From NCBI RefSeq assembly GCF_025153475.1, contig NZ_JANZXA010000009.1, positions 1-64,000 on the forward strand: 64,000 nt of DNA. The letters run 5' to 3'. The notes under the pieces were generated by a model. It ran no database searches. It was not told the DNA's origin and worked only from the letters and a program-made list of their open reading frames with translations. Both the position numbers and the translations under genes were made by a program. This document shows positions 37,228 to 46,837 of the stretch, in pieces (the stretch's first letter is position 1; each line of letters begins with the position of its first letter). This DNA comes from Novosphingobium mangrovisedimenti (GTDB lineage: Bacteria; Pseudomonadota; Alphaproteobacteria; Sphingomonadales; Sphingomonadaceae).

Positions 37228-38613
37228 CTATCCCCCGAAAATCGGCAGAGACACCAGATCGTTGACCGTGACGAACAGCATGAGCGCGAGGACCAGTGCC
37301 ACGCCCGTGCGGATCGCCCATTCCTGACTGCGCACATCAAGCGGCCTGCGACGGACCATCTCGGCCGCGTAGAACGCCAGGTGCCCGCCATCGAGGCCTG
37401 GAATTGGCAGGAGGTTGATGAATGCCAAGTTAATCGAAATCAGGGCCACGAAGCCGACGAAGGCCTCCCAGCCGAGGCTGAACTGTTCGCCCGAATATTT
37501 CGCGATCTTGATCGGACCGCCCAGTTCCCTGACCGAGCGATCACCCGTGAAAATCTGGCGGATTCCCGTCACCATGGTACCCATGATCGCGAAGCTGCGC
37601 GACACGCCCAGCCCCACCGCCTCGACCGGACCGACCGGAACGACATGGCCATAGCCGCCCCGGATGCCGATCACCCCGATGGTCTTGCGGCCCCCGTCCT
37701 GCCCCTCTTCGAAGGCCTTGCCGATCGTTACCGGGAAAACCCTCGCTTCGCCGTCGCGCAGCACGGTTATCGTCACCTGCTGCCCCGGGGACGGCCGGAT
37801 CAGGTCGGGAATGTTCCGGAAGCTGCGCACATCGGCATCGCCCACCGCAACGATCCGGTCACCGACCTTCATCCCCGCCGCCTTTGCCGGCGATTCGCCG
37901 ACGAAGCCACCAACCACGGGCGCGGCGAAATCGACGCCCAGTTCACCGACATTGGCGGTATTGCCGAACTCGTCGCTCACTTCCTCGCTGGCGATCGTGA
38001 CTGGCAGGTCCAGCGTGCGCCCGTCGCGCTTGACCGTGACCGAGACGGTCTTCCCGCCGAAGTAGACGACATGCTCCGGAATGTCGGTGACGCTGTCTAT
38101 CTTGTCGCCATCAATCGCGACGATGCGGTCGCCGATTTCCATCCCGGCCGCCTTGGCTGCGGAATTTTCCGTGAAATCAGCAACTTCCGGATCCGCTACG
38201 AGTCGCCCGTTGGCAAAGGAAAAGGCCGCCAGGATGGCGACGCACAGGAGAAAGTTGGTGGCCGGCCCTGCCAGCACGATCAGCGCGCGTTGCCACAAGG
38301 GCTTGACGTGAAACGTGTGCGAGCGCTCCTCTGGGGTCAGCCCGTCCTCGGCCGCCGATGGCGCGCTGGCGGGGTTCATGTCGCCAGCGAACTGAACATA
38401 GCCGCCGAGCGGCAGGGTCGAGAGTTTCCAGCGGGTGCCCCGCTTGTCCGTCCAGCCGGCGATTTCCTTGCCGAAGCCGATCGAGAAGGCATCGGCCTTC
38501 ACGCCGAAGAGGCGGCCGACGAGATAGTGACCAAGCTCGTGGATGAGGACCAGCGGCCCCAGCACCAGAAGGAACGCGAAGATCGTCGTCAGCAGGTTGG
38601 GCGAACCGGTCAA
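37228..38613 (-). CDS. rseP: Site-2 protease RseP (RIP metalloprotease)
   Basis: A 461-aa membrane zinc protease. HELGH near the N-terminus supplies the zinc ligands, and the third ligand is in LLPIPGLDGGHL. Two PDZ domains lie between (GMEIGDRIVAIDG and GMKVGDRIVAVGD). It cleaves anti-sigma factors and signal-peptide remnants in the membrane. The start is TTG at 38613, just after the dxr stop; this start puts HELGH at the usual distance. Confidence 0.94.
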   Translation of the reverse strand: MTGSPNLLTTIFAFLLVLGPLVLIHELGHYLVGRLFGVKADAFSIGFGKEIAGWTDKRGTRWKLSTLPLGGYVQFAGDMNPASAPSAAEDGLTPEERSHTFHVKPLWQRALIVLAGPATNFLLCVAILAAFSFANGRLVADPEVADFTENSAAKAAGMEIGDRIVAIDGDKIDSVTDIPEHVVYFGGKTVSVTVKRDGRTLDLPVTIASEEVSDEFGNTANVGELGVDFAAPVVGGFVGESPAKAAGMKVGDRIVAVGDADVRSFRNIPDLIRPSPGQQVTITVLRDGEARVFPVTIGKAFEEGQDGGRKTIGVIGIRGGYGHVVPVGPVEAVGLGVSRSFAIMGTMVTGIRQIFTGDRSVRELGGPIKIAKYSGEQFSLGWEAFVGFVALISINLAFINLLPIPGLDGGHLAFYAAEMVRRRPLDVRSQEWAIRTGVALVLALMLFVTVNDLVSLPIFGG

Positions 38614-38614
38614 G

Positions 38615-39775
38615 TCAGGCAGTCTCCATCAATTGCCGCGCCCTTGCCCTTGCTTCGCTGTCGACGGCGAGAACGTCGGACAGGCAGCCGGGCGGAGGCG
38701 GCACGTAGGCATTGAGCACATGTTCCACTTGTGCCGCAATCCTCGTGAACGAAATCTGACCGTCGAGAAATGCGGCGACCGCAACCTCGTTCGCGGCATT
38801 GAGCACCGCCGGGATACCGCCGCCTTCCTGCGCCGCCTCGCGCGCCAGCCGGGTCGCCGGGAAGCGCTCTTCGTCCGTGCTGCGGAAAGTCAGCTCTCCG
38901 ATCGCGGCAAGGTCGAGCGGTTCGCAGGGTGTGTCCATGCGCTGCGGCCAGGCCAGCGCCGAGGCAATCGGCACGCGCATGTCGGACGGACCGAGCTGCG
39001 CCAGCGTCGAGCCGTCGCGGTATTCGACCATCGAATGGACGATCGACTGCGGGTGGACGATGATGCGCAGGCGGTCGAGGCCGACCGGGAAGAGGTGATG
39101 GGCCTCGATCAGTTCGAGCCCCTTGTTGAACATGGTCGCCGAATCGACGCTGATCTTGGCGCCCATGTCCCAGTTGGGATGCTTGATCGCCTGCGCGGGC
39201 GTGGCCGCTGTGAGCTGCTCCCACGACCAGTCACGGAACGGTCCGCCGCTCGCCGTCAACGTGATCCAGTGCACGTGCTGCGCATCGTTGCCCTGCAGGC
39301 ACTGGAAGATCGCATTGTGCTCGGAATCGACCGGCAGCAGCGTGGCCCCGTGCCGGGCGACGGCGGCCGTCATGACCTCGCCTGCCGAAACCAGCGCTTC
39401 CTTGTTGGCGAGCGCGATCACGCCCCCCTGCTCGATCGCCGCCATTGTCGGGGCAAGGCCTGCACAGCCGACGATCGCGGCAACCGTCACGTCCGCGCCG
39501 CGCGCCGCCGCCTCGACCAGCGCCGCCGGACCACCCGCTGCCTCGACGCCCGTCCCCGCGAGCGCTTCACGCAGCTCGGGCAGGCGCGCCTCATCGGCAA
39601 CGACCGCGATTTCCGCCGAGAATTCATGCGCTAGCCGGGCCAATTCGATAGCGTTGGAATGCGCCGTCAGCGCGACAATGCGCCAAGCGCCGGACTGCCG
39701 CCGGACCAGATCGAGCGTCGAAGCGCCCACCGATCCGGTGGCGCCCAGAACGGATAGAGTGCGCGGTTCCGTCAT
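38615..39775 (-). CDS. dxr: 1-deoxy-D-xylulose 5-phosphate reductoisomerase
   Basis: A 386-aa NADPH-dependent enzyme of the MEP isoprenoid pathway. The NADPH-binding GATGSVGASTLDL is at the N-terminus; metal/substrate motifs are LPVDSEHNA and TASGGPFR, with SVDSATMFNKGLE. The start MTEPRTL at 39775 overlaps the cdsA stop. Its product pathway feeds UppS, encoded two genes upstream. Confidence 0.97.
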   Translation of the reverse strand: MTEPRTLSVLGATGSVGASTLDLVRRQSGAWRIVALTAHSNAIELARLAHEFSAEIAVVADEARLPELREALAGTGVEAAGGPAALVEAAARGADVTVAAIVGCAGLAPTMAAIEQGGVIALANKEALVSAGEVMTAAVARHGATLLPVDSEHNAIFQCLQGNDAQHVHWITLTASGGPFRDWSWEQLTAATPAQAIKHPNWDMGAKISVDSATMFNKGLELIEAHHLFPVGLDRLRIIVHPQSIVHSMVEYRDGSTLAQLGPSDMRVPIASALAWPQRMDTPCEPLDLAAIGELTFRSTDEERFPATRLAREAAQEGGGIPAVLNAANEVAVAAFLDGQISFTRIAAQVEHVLNAYVPPPPGCLSDVLAVDSEARARARQLMETA

Positions 39776-40530
39776 CGCGGCTGGAACAATAGCATAAGAG
39801 CGAGCACGAACAGCACTGCAAGCAGGCCATCGACACGATCGAAGAAACCGCCATGCCCCGGAATGATGTTGCCCGAGTCCTTGACCCCTGCGCGGCGCTT
39901 CATCCAGCTCTCGAAGAAGTCCCCCGCCTGCGCGCAGACGGCAAGAAGGATGCCGGTCATCAGGCAAGTCGCGAAAAGCGGCAGCAGCGGCGCCTGAAGG
40001 TACCAGCACGGCTGCATTCCGAAGCAGGCCGGCACATCGGCGGCGATGCCGGCGGGCGTGAGCCAGATCGCCCCGCGCTGCCAGAGCAGCGCCGCGACGA
40101 ACAGCACGAGCGTGGCGCCCAGCATGCCGCCCAGCAGGCCCGACCATGTCTTCGAAGGACTGATTGACGGGGCGATCTTCGGCCCGCCCAGCGTGCGCCC
40201 GGTGAAATAGGCGCCGACATCGACGGCGATCACACTCGCAAGAACCGTAAGGATCGGCGCAAGCGTAAATCCGGGATTGCGCAATACCAGCAGCATGGCC
40301 GCACTAGCCCCGACATAGAACATCCCGGCGAAGTTCCAGAAACCGCGCTCAGCCGGATTCTGCGTTCCCTTTCGTGCCAGCCGGATCCATTCCCACAGCA
40401 CGATCACCGCCACCGCGCAGACGAACGCGATCCAGACCGCGCCACCCAGCCACAGGGCCGTACCCGCGACGGCAATCATCACCACGGCCGACAGCGTACG
40501 CACGCCGAGATCGGATTTCTTCTCCGCCAT
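39772..40530 (-). CDS. cdsA: Phosphatidate cytidylyltransferase CdsA
   Basis: A 252-aa membrane enzyme making CDP-diacylglycerol, the precursor used by PgsA and PssA also encoded in this window. The signature near the C-terminus is KDSGNIIPGHGGFFDRVDGL, and SPSKTWSGLLGG is the conserved mid-region. The start at 40530 (MAEKKSDLG) is preferred to an upstream ATG at 40560. Confidence 0.95.
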   Translation of the reverse strand: MAEKKSDLGVRTLSAVVMIAVAGTALWLGGAVWIAFVCAVAVIVLWEWIRLARKGTQNPAERGFWNFAGMFYVGASAAMLLVLRNPGFTLAPILTVLASVIAVDVGAYFTGRTLGGPKIAPSISPSKTWSGLLGGMLGATLVLFVAALLWQRGAIWLTPAGIAADVPACFGMQPCWYLQAPLLPLFATCLMTGILLAVCAQAGDFFESWMKRRAGVKDSGNIIPGHGGFFDRVDGLLAVLFVLALMLLFQPR

Positions 40531-40563
40531 CAAAGCCTCCCGGCTCCTTGAAGGGGCCACCGC

Positions 40564-41238
40564 TTACCGTCCGCCATAGCGACGCTCACGCGTGGCAAAG
40601 GCTTCCAGCGCTTCCCTGAGATGCTCGGCGGTGAAATCCGGCCAGAGCACATCGGTGAAGAGCATCTCCGCATAGGCGCATTGCCATAGCAGGAAATTCG
40701 ACAACCGGACCTCGCCCGACGTGCGGATCAGCAGATCGAGCGGCGGCAGGTCGGCGGTATCGAGTTCGGCGGAAATCGTTTCCGGCGTGATCGGCCCCTT
40801 GGCGGCAGCCTTGGTGGCGGCGCGGGCGATCTCGTCCTGCGAACCGTAGTTCAGCGCGACCGCCAGCGTGGTGCCCGAATTTTCCGCCGTGCGCGCTATC
40901 GCCTTTTCAACCAATTCGACCACATCGGGCTTGAAGGCCTTGTAATCGCCTATGATTTTCAGTCGAACGCCAGCTTCGGCAAATTCTTCGAGATCGGAGA
41001 GGATGAAGCGCTTCATCAGGCTCATCAGGTCGGAGACTTCTTCCTCCGGCCGGCGCCAGTTCTCGGTCGAAAAGGCATAGAGCGTCAGGGCTTCCAGCCC
41101 CATCTCGCGCGCGCCGCGCACGACACGGCGCACCGCCTCCACGCCGCGCTGGTGGCCCAGCGCGCGCGGCAGGAGGCGCTTCTTCGCCCAGCGTCCGTTG
41201 CCATCCATGATGATGGCGACATGGCGCGCGGCCGTCAT
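40564..41238 (-). CDS. uppS: Undecaprenyl diphosphate synthase
   Basis: A 224-aa cis-prenyltransferase making the C55 lipid carrier for peptidoglycan. Catalytic Asp in IIMDGNGRWAKKR, then RALGHQRG and the AFSTENWRRP motif; RTSGEVRLSNFLLWQ near the end. A little shorter than E. coli UppS. It is in the rpsB-to-fabZ cluster between frr and cdsA. Confidence 0.96.
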   Translation of the reverse strand: MTAARHVAIIMDGNGRWAKKRLLPRALGHQRGVEAVRRVVRGAREMGLEALTLYAFSTENWRRPEEEVSDLMSLMKRFILSDLEEFAEAGVRLKIIGDYKAFKPDVVELVEKAIARTAENSGTTLAVALNYGSQDEIARAATKAAAKGPITPETISAELDTADLPPLDLLIRTSGEVRLSNFLLWQCAYAEMLFTDVLWPDFTAEHLREALEAFATRERRYGGR

Positions 41239-41250
41239 AGCATCTCCGCC

Positions 41251-41275
41251 CGCTCATCCTGAGCCTGTCGAAGGA
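41251..41275. repeat. Sphingomonad-type extragenic repeat
   Basis: Contains TCATCCTGAGCCTGTCGAAG, a motif seen dispersed between genes in many sphingomonad genomes. It occupies the short uppS-frr gap and abuts the frr stop. Only one copy was noticed in this window. Confidence 0.5.
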
Positions 41276-41833
41276 TCACTTGTTGAGGATTTCCTTTTCC
41301 TTGCGCGCGAACTCGTCGTCGACCGCCTTGATCTGGTCGTCGGTCAGCTTCTGGACATCGCCTTCCGAACGCTTGCGCTCGTCCTCGGAAATTTCCTTCT
41401 TGTTCTCGTCGGCCTTGAGCGCTTCCATGCCGTCGCGGCGCACATTGCGGATCGCGACCTTGGCCTTCTCGGCATACTGGCCGGCGAGCTTGGCCAGTTC
41501 CTTGCGGCGCTCCTCGGTCAGGTCCGGGATCGGCAGGCGCAGGGTGTTGCCGTCGTTGATCGGGTTGAGCCCAAGCCCGGCAGACCGGATCGCCTTCTCG
41601 ACCGGGCCGATGTTCGACTTGTCCCAGACCTGCACCGAGATCAGGCGCGGCTCAGGCACCGAAACGGTGGCGACCTGGTTGAGCGGCATCATCGCGCCAT
41701 AGACTTCGACCTGCACCGGATCGAGCAACTGCGTGCTCGCGCGCCCGGTGCGCAGACCGGCAAGATCGCCCTTGAGCGATTCCACCGCGCCCTTCATGCG
41801 GCGTTCGAGATCGGCCTTGTCGTACTTGGCCAT
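41276..41833 (-). CDS. frr: Ribosome recycling factor
   Basis: A 185-aa protein splitting post-termination ribosomes with EF-G. Family motifs: LRTGRAST near the N-terminus and VRNVRRDGMEALK in the C-terminal helical part. Length matches the family exactly. 3 bp downstream of pyrH, as in most bacteria. Confidence 0.98.
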   Translation of the reverse strand: MAKYDKADLERRMKGAVESLKGDLAGLRTGRASTQLLDPVQVEVYGAMMPLNQVATVSVPEPRLISVQVWDKSNIGPVEKAIRSAGLGLNPINDGNTLRLPIPDLTEERRKELAKLAGQYAEKAKVAIRNVRRDGMEALKADENKKEISEDERKRSEGDVQKLTDDQIKAVDDEFARKEKEILNK

Positions 41834-41836
41834 TGG

Positions 41837-42559
41837 TCAGGCTCCCTTCTGGACGATGGTCTGCGTCCCCTCACCCTTGAGAACCCGGGCAAGATTGCCC
41901 TTCTCGCGGATCGAGAACACGACGATCGGAATAGAGTTGTCGCGGCACAGCGCCACGGCGGAGGCGTCCATCACCTTCAGGTTATCGGCTAGGACTGTGT
42001 CGTAATCGACTGAATCATAACGCTTTGCATCCGAATTGCTCTTGGGATCGCAATCATAGACACCATCGACGCTGGTACCCTTGAGCAGCGCATCGCAGCG
42101 CATTTCGGCAGCGCGTAGCGCGGCGCCGGAATCGGTGGTGAAATAAGGCGCGCCGACACCTGCGGCAAAGATCACCACGCGCCCCTTCTCCAGATGGCGC
42201 TCGGCACGGCGGCGGATCACCGGCTCGCAGACCTGGTCCATCTGCACCGCCGATTGCACGCGGGTCTCGACACCGAGTTGCTCCAGCGCATTCTGCATGG
42301 CGAGCGCGTTCATGACCGTTGCCAGCATGCCCATGTAGTCGGCCTGCGCGCGGTCCATGCCCTTGGCGGCGCCCGCCATGCCGCGGAAGATATTGCCACC
42401 ACCGATGACGAGGCAGATTTCAAGCCCGGTTTCCTTGGCCGCCTTCACTTCCTTGGCCAGTTCGGCGACGAATTCGGGGTCTATCCCGAACTGCTGACTC
42501 CCCATCAACACTTCGCCCGACAGCTTGAGCAGGACGCGTTTATAGGGGGAGGATGACAT
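41837..42559 (-). CDS. pyrH: Uridylate (UMP) kinase
   Basis: A 240-aa amino-acid-kinase-fold enzyme phosphorylating UMP to UDP. Landmarks: [19 protein letters not shown] and [20 protein letters not shown]. First gene of the pyrH-frr-uppS... run. Its promoter region (about 195 bp) is shared with the divergent acyltransferase. Confidence 0.98.
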   Translation of the reverse strand: MSSSPYKRVLLKLSGEVLMGSQQFGIDPEFVAELAKEVKAAKETGLEICLVIGGGNIFRGMAGAAKGMDRAQADYMGMLATVMNALAMQNALEQLGVETRVQSAVQMDQVCEPVIRRRAERHLEKGRVVIFAAGVGAPYFTTDSGAALRAAEMRCDALLKGTSVDGVYDCDPKSNSDAKRYDSVDYDTVLADNLKVMDASAVALCRDNSIPIVVFSIREKGNLARVLKGEGTQTIVQKGA

Positions 42560-42755
42560 ACCGCTGGGTCTCCTGGGGAATGGGTCGCTGCGGCTTTAGG
42601 AGCGCGCGCGCGGATTGCCAAGAGGGAGGGCGGCGAAGAGAGCCCAATACATCGGGAATGCGCATGTATTCAGGTATTGCGGCTTGAATCGCTTGTCATC
42701 GCCGCTGCACCTGCGCACACTTGCTTACGGTTTGGTACGAAAAGGCAATTGGCGA

Positions 42756-43688
42756 ATGGCAACCACCCAAGTGGCTTCCGCAACGACAGAAAAAGCCAAA
42801 CCCAAGGCGCAACGCAACCAGACCGTGGAAGCACTGCGCGTACTGTCTGCCTTTGGCATCGTTGTTTTCCATGGTGGCGGCGAATGGGCGCCACTGGCCT
42901 ACACCGGCCTGATCGTCTTCGTCGCACTCTCCCCCATGATCGACGCAAACTACAATTGGGAACGGATCCGTCCGACCGCCGCTCTGGCCAGAAGCCTTCT
43001 GCTGCCATGGGCGTTCTGGATGGCGGTCTATGGCGTATTTGCCATCGTACGGCACAAACCGGTCCTTCCGCCGGACGCCCCGATCCTCGGCGTATTGATG
43101 GGCACTTCCCAACACTTGTGGTTCCTGCCTTTCATATTCGGCGTACTGGTCGTGCAGGGAAGCCTCAAACAGCGCGTGCCGGCGCAAACAGTCTTCGTCG
43201 CGAGCAGCCTGCTCGCTTTCGCAACCATCGCCAGCGCTTACCTCTGGAGGCCACTCGCACTGACATGGCCGGTCCCCCTCCCGCAGTGGGCGCATGTCGC
43301 CGGAGCCGTCTTTGCCGGAACTGCGATAGGCATCGCGCCGCGTGCCGGCAGACTGGCCTATCCCTGCCTCATTCTGATCGGGCTCGGGCTTGCGATCCTG
43401 ATCCTGAAGCCGGTTTCCGGGATGACCCTGACGTATTGCCTCGGCCTTCCATTGACCGCAGCCGCCGTATTTTTCGGGAAACGGTTGTGGCCGGACAGCC
43501 TGAGCATACAGCCTGTCGCCGATTGCATGCTCGGCGTCTACCTTGTGCACATCATCATTCTGTCGCTGAGCGGACTGATCCTCCCCCGTGGCTCATTATT
43601 GCACGCGGCCGTGGCTTTCATGACCAGCCTGGCGATTGTCTATGCGGCGCGCAGACTGGTTCCGGCAACACGCATCGTACTGGGATAG
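42756..43688 (+). CDS. Acyltransferase-3 family membrane protein
   Basis: A 310-aa protein with about ten transmembrane helices. The N-terminal signature has VEALRVLSAFGIVVFHGG with the conserved Arg and His of acyltransferase 3 proteins, which O-acylate sugars in surface polysaccharides. The substrate is unknown. The ATG at 42756 has AAGG upstream; the frame is open from 42615. It sits on the opposite strand between tsf and pyrH, an unusual guest in an otherwise conserved cluster, and its codon use looks slightly less GC-biased than the neighbours. Confidence 0.75.
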   Translation: MATTQVASATTEKAKPKAQRNQTVEALRVLSAFGIVVFHGGGEWAPLAYTGLIVFVALSPMIDANYNWERIRPTAALARSLLLPWAFWMAVYGVFAIVRHKPVLPPDAPILGVLMGTSQHLWFLPFIFGVLVVQGSLKQRVPAQTVFVASSLLAFATIASAYLWRPLALTWPVPLPQWAHVAGAVFAGTAIGIAPRAGRLAYPCLILIGLGLAILILKPVSGMTLTYCLGLPLTAAAVFFGKRLWPDSLSIQPVADCMLGVYLVHIIILSLSGLILPRGSLLHAAVAFMTSLAIVYAARRLVPATRIVLG

Positions 43689-43710
43689 CCCCGGCCCCGA
43701 AGCCGGAATC

Positions 43711-43744
43711 AAAACGGGCCGGGAAGCCATCGCTCCCCGGCCCG
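43711..43744 (-). terminator. Terminator after tsf
   Basis: Perfect 9-bp stem CGGGCCGGG/CCCGGCCCG followed, on the minus strand, by TTTTGATT. It terminates the rpsB-tsf transcript; the plus-strand acyltransferase ends just before it and may also use it. Confidence 0.85.
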
Positions 43745-43777
43745 CCTTGCTCGTTTCCCGAAGGAAGGACTGAAAGA

Positions 43778-44701
43778 TCAGCCCGCGACCGCAGCGGCCA
43801 CTTCCGCCGCGAAGTCGCTCTCTTCCTTCTCGATGCCTTCGCCGAGCTGGAAGCGCACGAAGTCCTTGAGGACGATCTTGCTGCCCGCTTCCTTGCCGGC
43901 CGCGTCGACGACCTGCTGGATCGGGGTCTTGTTGTCCATCACGAAGACCTGAGACAGCAGCGCGTTTTCCTTGGCGTACTTGGCGATCGCGCCCTCGACC
44001 ATCTTGGCCTGGACGTTCTCGGGCTTGCCGCTCTCGGCTGCCTTTTCCTGAGCGATCTTGCGCTCGCGCTCGATGAGGTCGGCGTCGAGGTCATCGGCGG
44101 TCAACGCCAGCGGGAAGGCGGCGGCGATGTGCATCGCGATCTGCTTGCCCAGCGCTTCGAGCGCATCGGCAGGCGCTTCCGACTCCAGCGCGACGAGCAC
44201 ACCGATCTTGCCGAGGTTCGGTGCGGCGGCATTGTGCATGTAGGGAACGACGACGCCCTGGGCGACCTCGACCGTCTTCATGCGGCGAACCTGCTGGTTC
44301 TCGCCGATGGTCGCGACGTTGTTGGTCAGCGCTTCCGCAACGGTACCGCCGGTCGGGTAGGCAGCGGCCTTGAGCGCCTCGATGTCGTCACCGTCCACGC
44401 CCAGCGCGACCTCGGTGACACTGCGCACGAAGTCCTGGAACTGGTCGTTCTTGGCGACGAAGTCGGTTTCGGAATTGACCTCGACGGCAACGCCCCGGGT
44501 GCCCGAGATGGCGACGCCAACCAGACCTTCAGCGGCCGTGCGGCTCGACTTCTTGGCGGCAGCGGCCAGGCCCTTGGCACGCAGCGCGTCGACGGCGGCT
44601 TCGAGGTCGCCGTTCGTCTCGTCGAGAGCCTTCTTGCAGTCCATCATGCCGGCGCCGGTGCGCTCGCGCAGGTTCTTCACGTCAGCGGCGGTGTAAGCCA
44701 T
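43778..44701 (-). CDS. tsf: Elongation factor Ts
   Basis: A 307-aa nucleotide-exchange factor for EF-Tu. N-terminal UBA-like domain ([18 protein letters not shown]) and the conserved [10 protein letters not shown]. Length normal. It is cotranscribed with rpsB, with a strong hairpin in the 96-bp gap between them. Confidence 0.98.
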   Translation of the reverse strand: MAYTAADVKNLRERTGAGMMDCKKALDETNGDLEAAVDALRAKGLAAAAKKSSRTAAEGLVGVAISGTRGVAVEVNSETDFVAKNDQFQDFVRSVTEVALGVDGDDIEALKAAAYPTGGTVAEALTNNVATIGENQQVRRMKTVEVAQGVVVPYMHNAAAPNLGKIGVLVALESEAPADALEALGKQIAMHIAAAFPLALTADDLDADLIERERKIAQEKAAESGKPENVQAKMVEGAIAKYAKENALLSQVFVMDNKTPIQQVVDAAGKEAGSKIVLKDFVRFQLGEGIEKEESDFAAEVAAAVAG

Positions 44702-44729
44702 CGCTTTTATCCTTCTCTGTAATTGACAG

Positions 44730-44758
44730 GCGCGCCGGGTCCGATGGACCCGGCGCGC
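44730..44758 (-). promoter_or_regulatory. Intercistronic hairpin between rpsB and tsf
   Basis: A perfect 13-bp stem, GCGCGCCGGGTCC/GGACCCGGCGCGC, with a 3-nt loop and no T-run. Position suggests an attenuator or mRNA-processing/stability element tuning tsf relative to rpsB. Confidence 0.65.
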
Positions 44759-44797
44759 GACATTTCAATGACGAAAATGCCGAATGCGTCGGGCCGA

Positions 44798-45562
<765 letters not shown>

Positions 45563-45781
45563 AATCATTTCCTTTCCGGTTATGCCTCTGGAAAGCTGGA
45601 ACCGTGCGGATCTGCCCGCTGCGGCACCGGTATGAGTGCTTTCCATGTGGATTTGCCAGACCGGGTACGCCGCGGATCGGCACACTTCGCCCTAGCGGGG
45701 CCGCCCTTAGACGTGTTTTCCGCAGAAATCCACCCCCATTTCATCACGCACAGAACGCCCGGATCCGGATAGATTGCGGCG

Positions 45782-46333
45782 ATGGACCTGCAAGCCGAAC
45801 TCGCCTCGCTGCTGACTGCCGACCCGCTACGCATGGAGGCACTGCGTGCGGTCCGTGCGCTCGACCTGCCCGATGGCTGGATCGGCGCGGGATTCGTCCG
45901 CGACGCCGTGTGGGACCGGCTACATGGACATAGCGCAAGACCGCCTGTCGGCGACGTCGATGTGATCTGGCACTCCCGCGAACGGACCGGGCACTCCTAC
46001 GACGAGATCCTCGAAGCGCGCCTGCGCGCGTCCATGCCCGGGCTGGACTGGTCGGTCCGCAACCAGGCTCGCATGCATCCGCGCAATGGCGACAGACCCT
46101 ATCGCAGCACGGCCGACGCCATGACGCACTGGCCGGAAACCGCAACGGCCGTCGCCGCGCGGCTGGATACGGGCGGAGGACTGGAGATCAACGCCCCTCT
46201 AGGCCTCGCGGACCTCTTCTCCCTGCGCCTCAGGCCGACGGCACACTTTGCCGGGGCCAGACGCCCGACCTTCGATCTGCGAGTAACAAAGAAACGCTGG
46301 CTGGAACGCTATCCCGCGCTCGTGCTTGCCTGA
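45782..46333 (+). CDS. Nucleotidyltransferase family protein (DUF925-like)
   Basis: A 183-aa protein with GAGFVRDAVWD and the acidic GDVDVIWH, matching the NTP_transf_6 (DUF925) family of predicted nucleotidyltransferases. The two Asp of DVD would bind metal. Substrate unknown. It is divergent from rpsB and stands alone. Confidence 0.8.
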   Translation: MDLQAELASLLTADPLRMEALRAVRALDLPDGWIGAGFVRDAVWDRLHGHSARPPVGDVDVIWHSRERTGHSYDEILEARLRASMPGLDWSVRNQARMHPRNGDRPYRSTADAMTHWPETATAVAARLDTGGGLEINAPLGLADLFSLRLRPTAHFAGARRPTFDLRVTKKRWLERYPALVLA

Positions 46334-46439
46334 CCCGGCGACGACTCGTTGGCTGCTCCTGCTCATCCAGGCAGACCGTTACCTGAAAGGCCCCTTCCGG
46401 GCGCATGAAAGGCGCGCGCACCCGGAACTCAAATTCCAC

Positions 46440-46492
46440 TTGACAGACTGGAACAAAAAGAGAACAACTCGTCTCAAGAACATTGATAGAAC
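46440..46492 (+). promoter_or_regulatory. SOS promoter with two LexA boxes
   Basis: Two perfect GAAC-N7-GAAC boxes: GAACAAAAAGAGAAC at 46451-46465 and GAACATTGATAGAAC at 46478-46492. A consensus -35 TTGACA lies at 46440-46445, so the first box covers the -35/-10 spacer and the second covers the start-site region. The -10 is weak (AACAAC near 46463). The next gene starts at 46565. Confidence 0.8.
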
Positions 46493-46564
46493 AGATTCCC
46501 GTTTTCCACAAGCTGTCCACTGATCTGGCAACAGGCCTTGGGCAATGGTTCGAAAGGATCGGTC

Positions 46565-46837
46565 ATGACTGTGTTTGCCGCTTGCCTCTTCACCCTGGCC
46601 GCGCTGGCTTCGGTCTGGATCATTGCCGCGAGCTGGCGGCGTTACAGCGCAGGCGCACTCGCCCTGCGCGCGCAGCTCAAGGCCTGCCCGGAATACACGG
46701 AAATCCACTGGCGCGTGATCGAGCGCAGCCCCCTGCCCACGCTGGCTTCGCTCAGGAAGGACCGAGCGGCGCGTCGTGCTCGTCGAAGCGTTCAGGCTCC
46801 GGGGCTGGAATGGCCGGGGATGGCGCGCGCCGCCTGA
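46565..46837 (+). CDS. Small SOS-controlled membrane protein (hypothetical)
   Basis: A 90-aa protein with one N-terminal membrane helix (VFAACLFTLAALASVWIIAA), then a short cytoplasmic region rich in Arg with a HWRVIERSPLP patch. AAAGGA precedes the ATG. Two perfect LexA boxes lie 73-114 bp upstream, so it should be induced by DNA damage. In Caulobacter, small LexA-controlled membrane proteins (SidA) halt division; a similar role is possible but is inference only. Its 3' end overlaps pssA (convergent) by 86 bp. No named family is recognised. Confidence 0.7.
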   Translation: MTVFAACLFTLAALASVWIIAASWRRYSAGALALRAQLKACPEYTEIHWRVIERSPLPTLASLRKDRAARRARRSVQAPGLEWPGMARAA

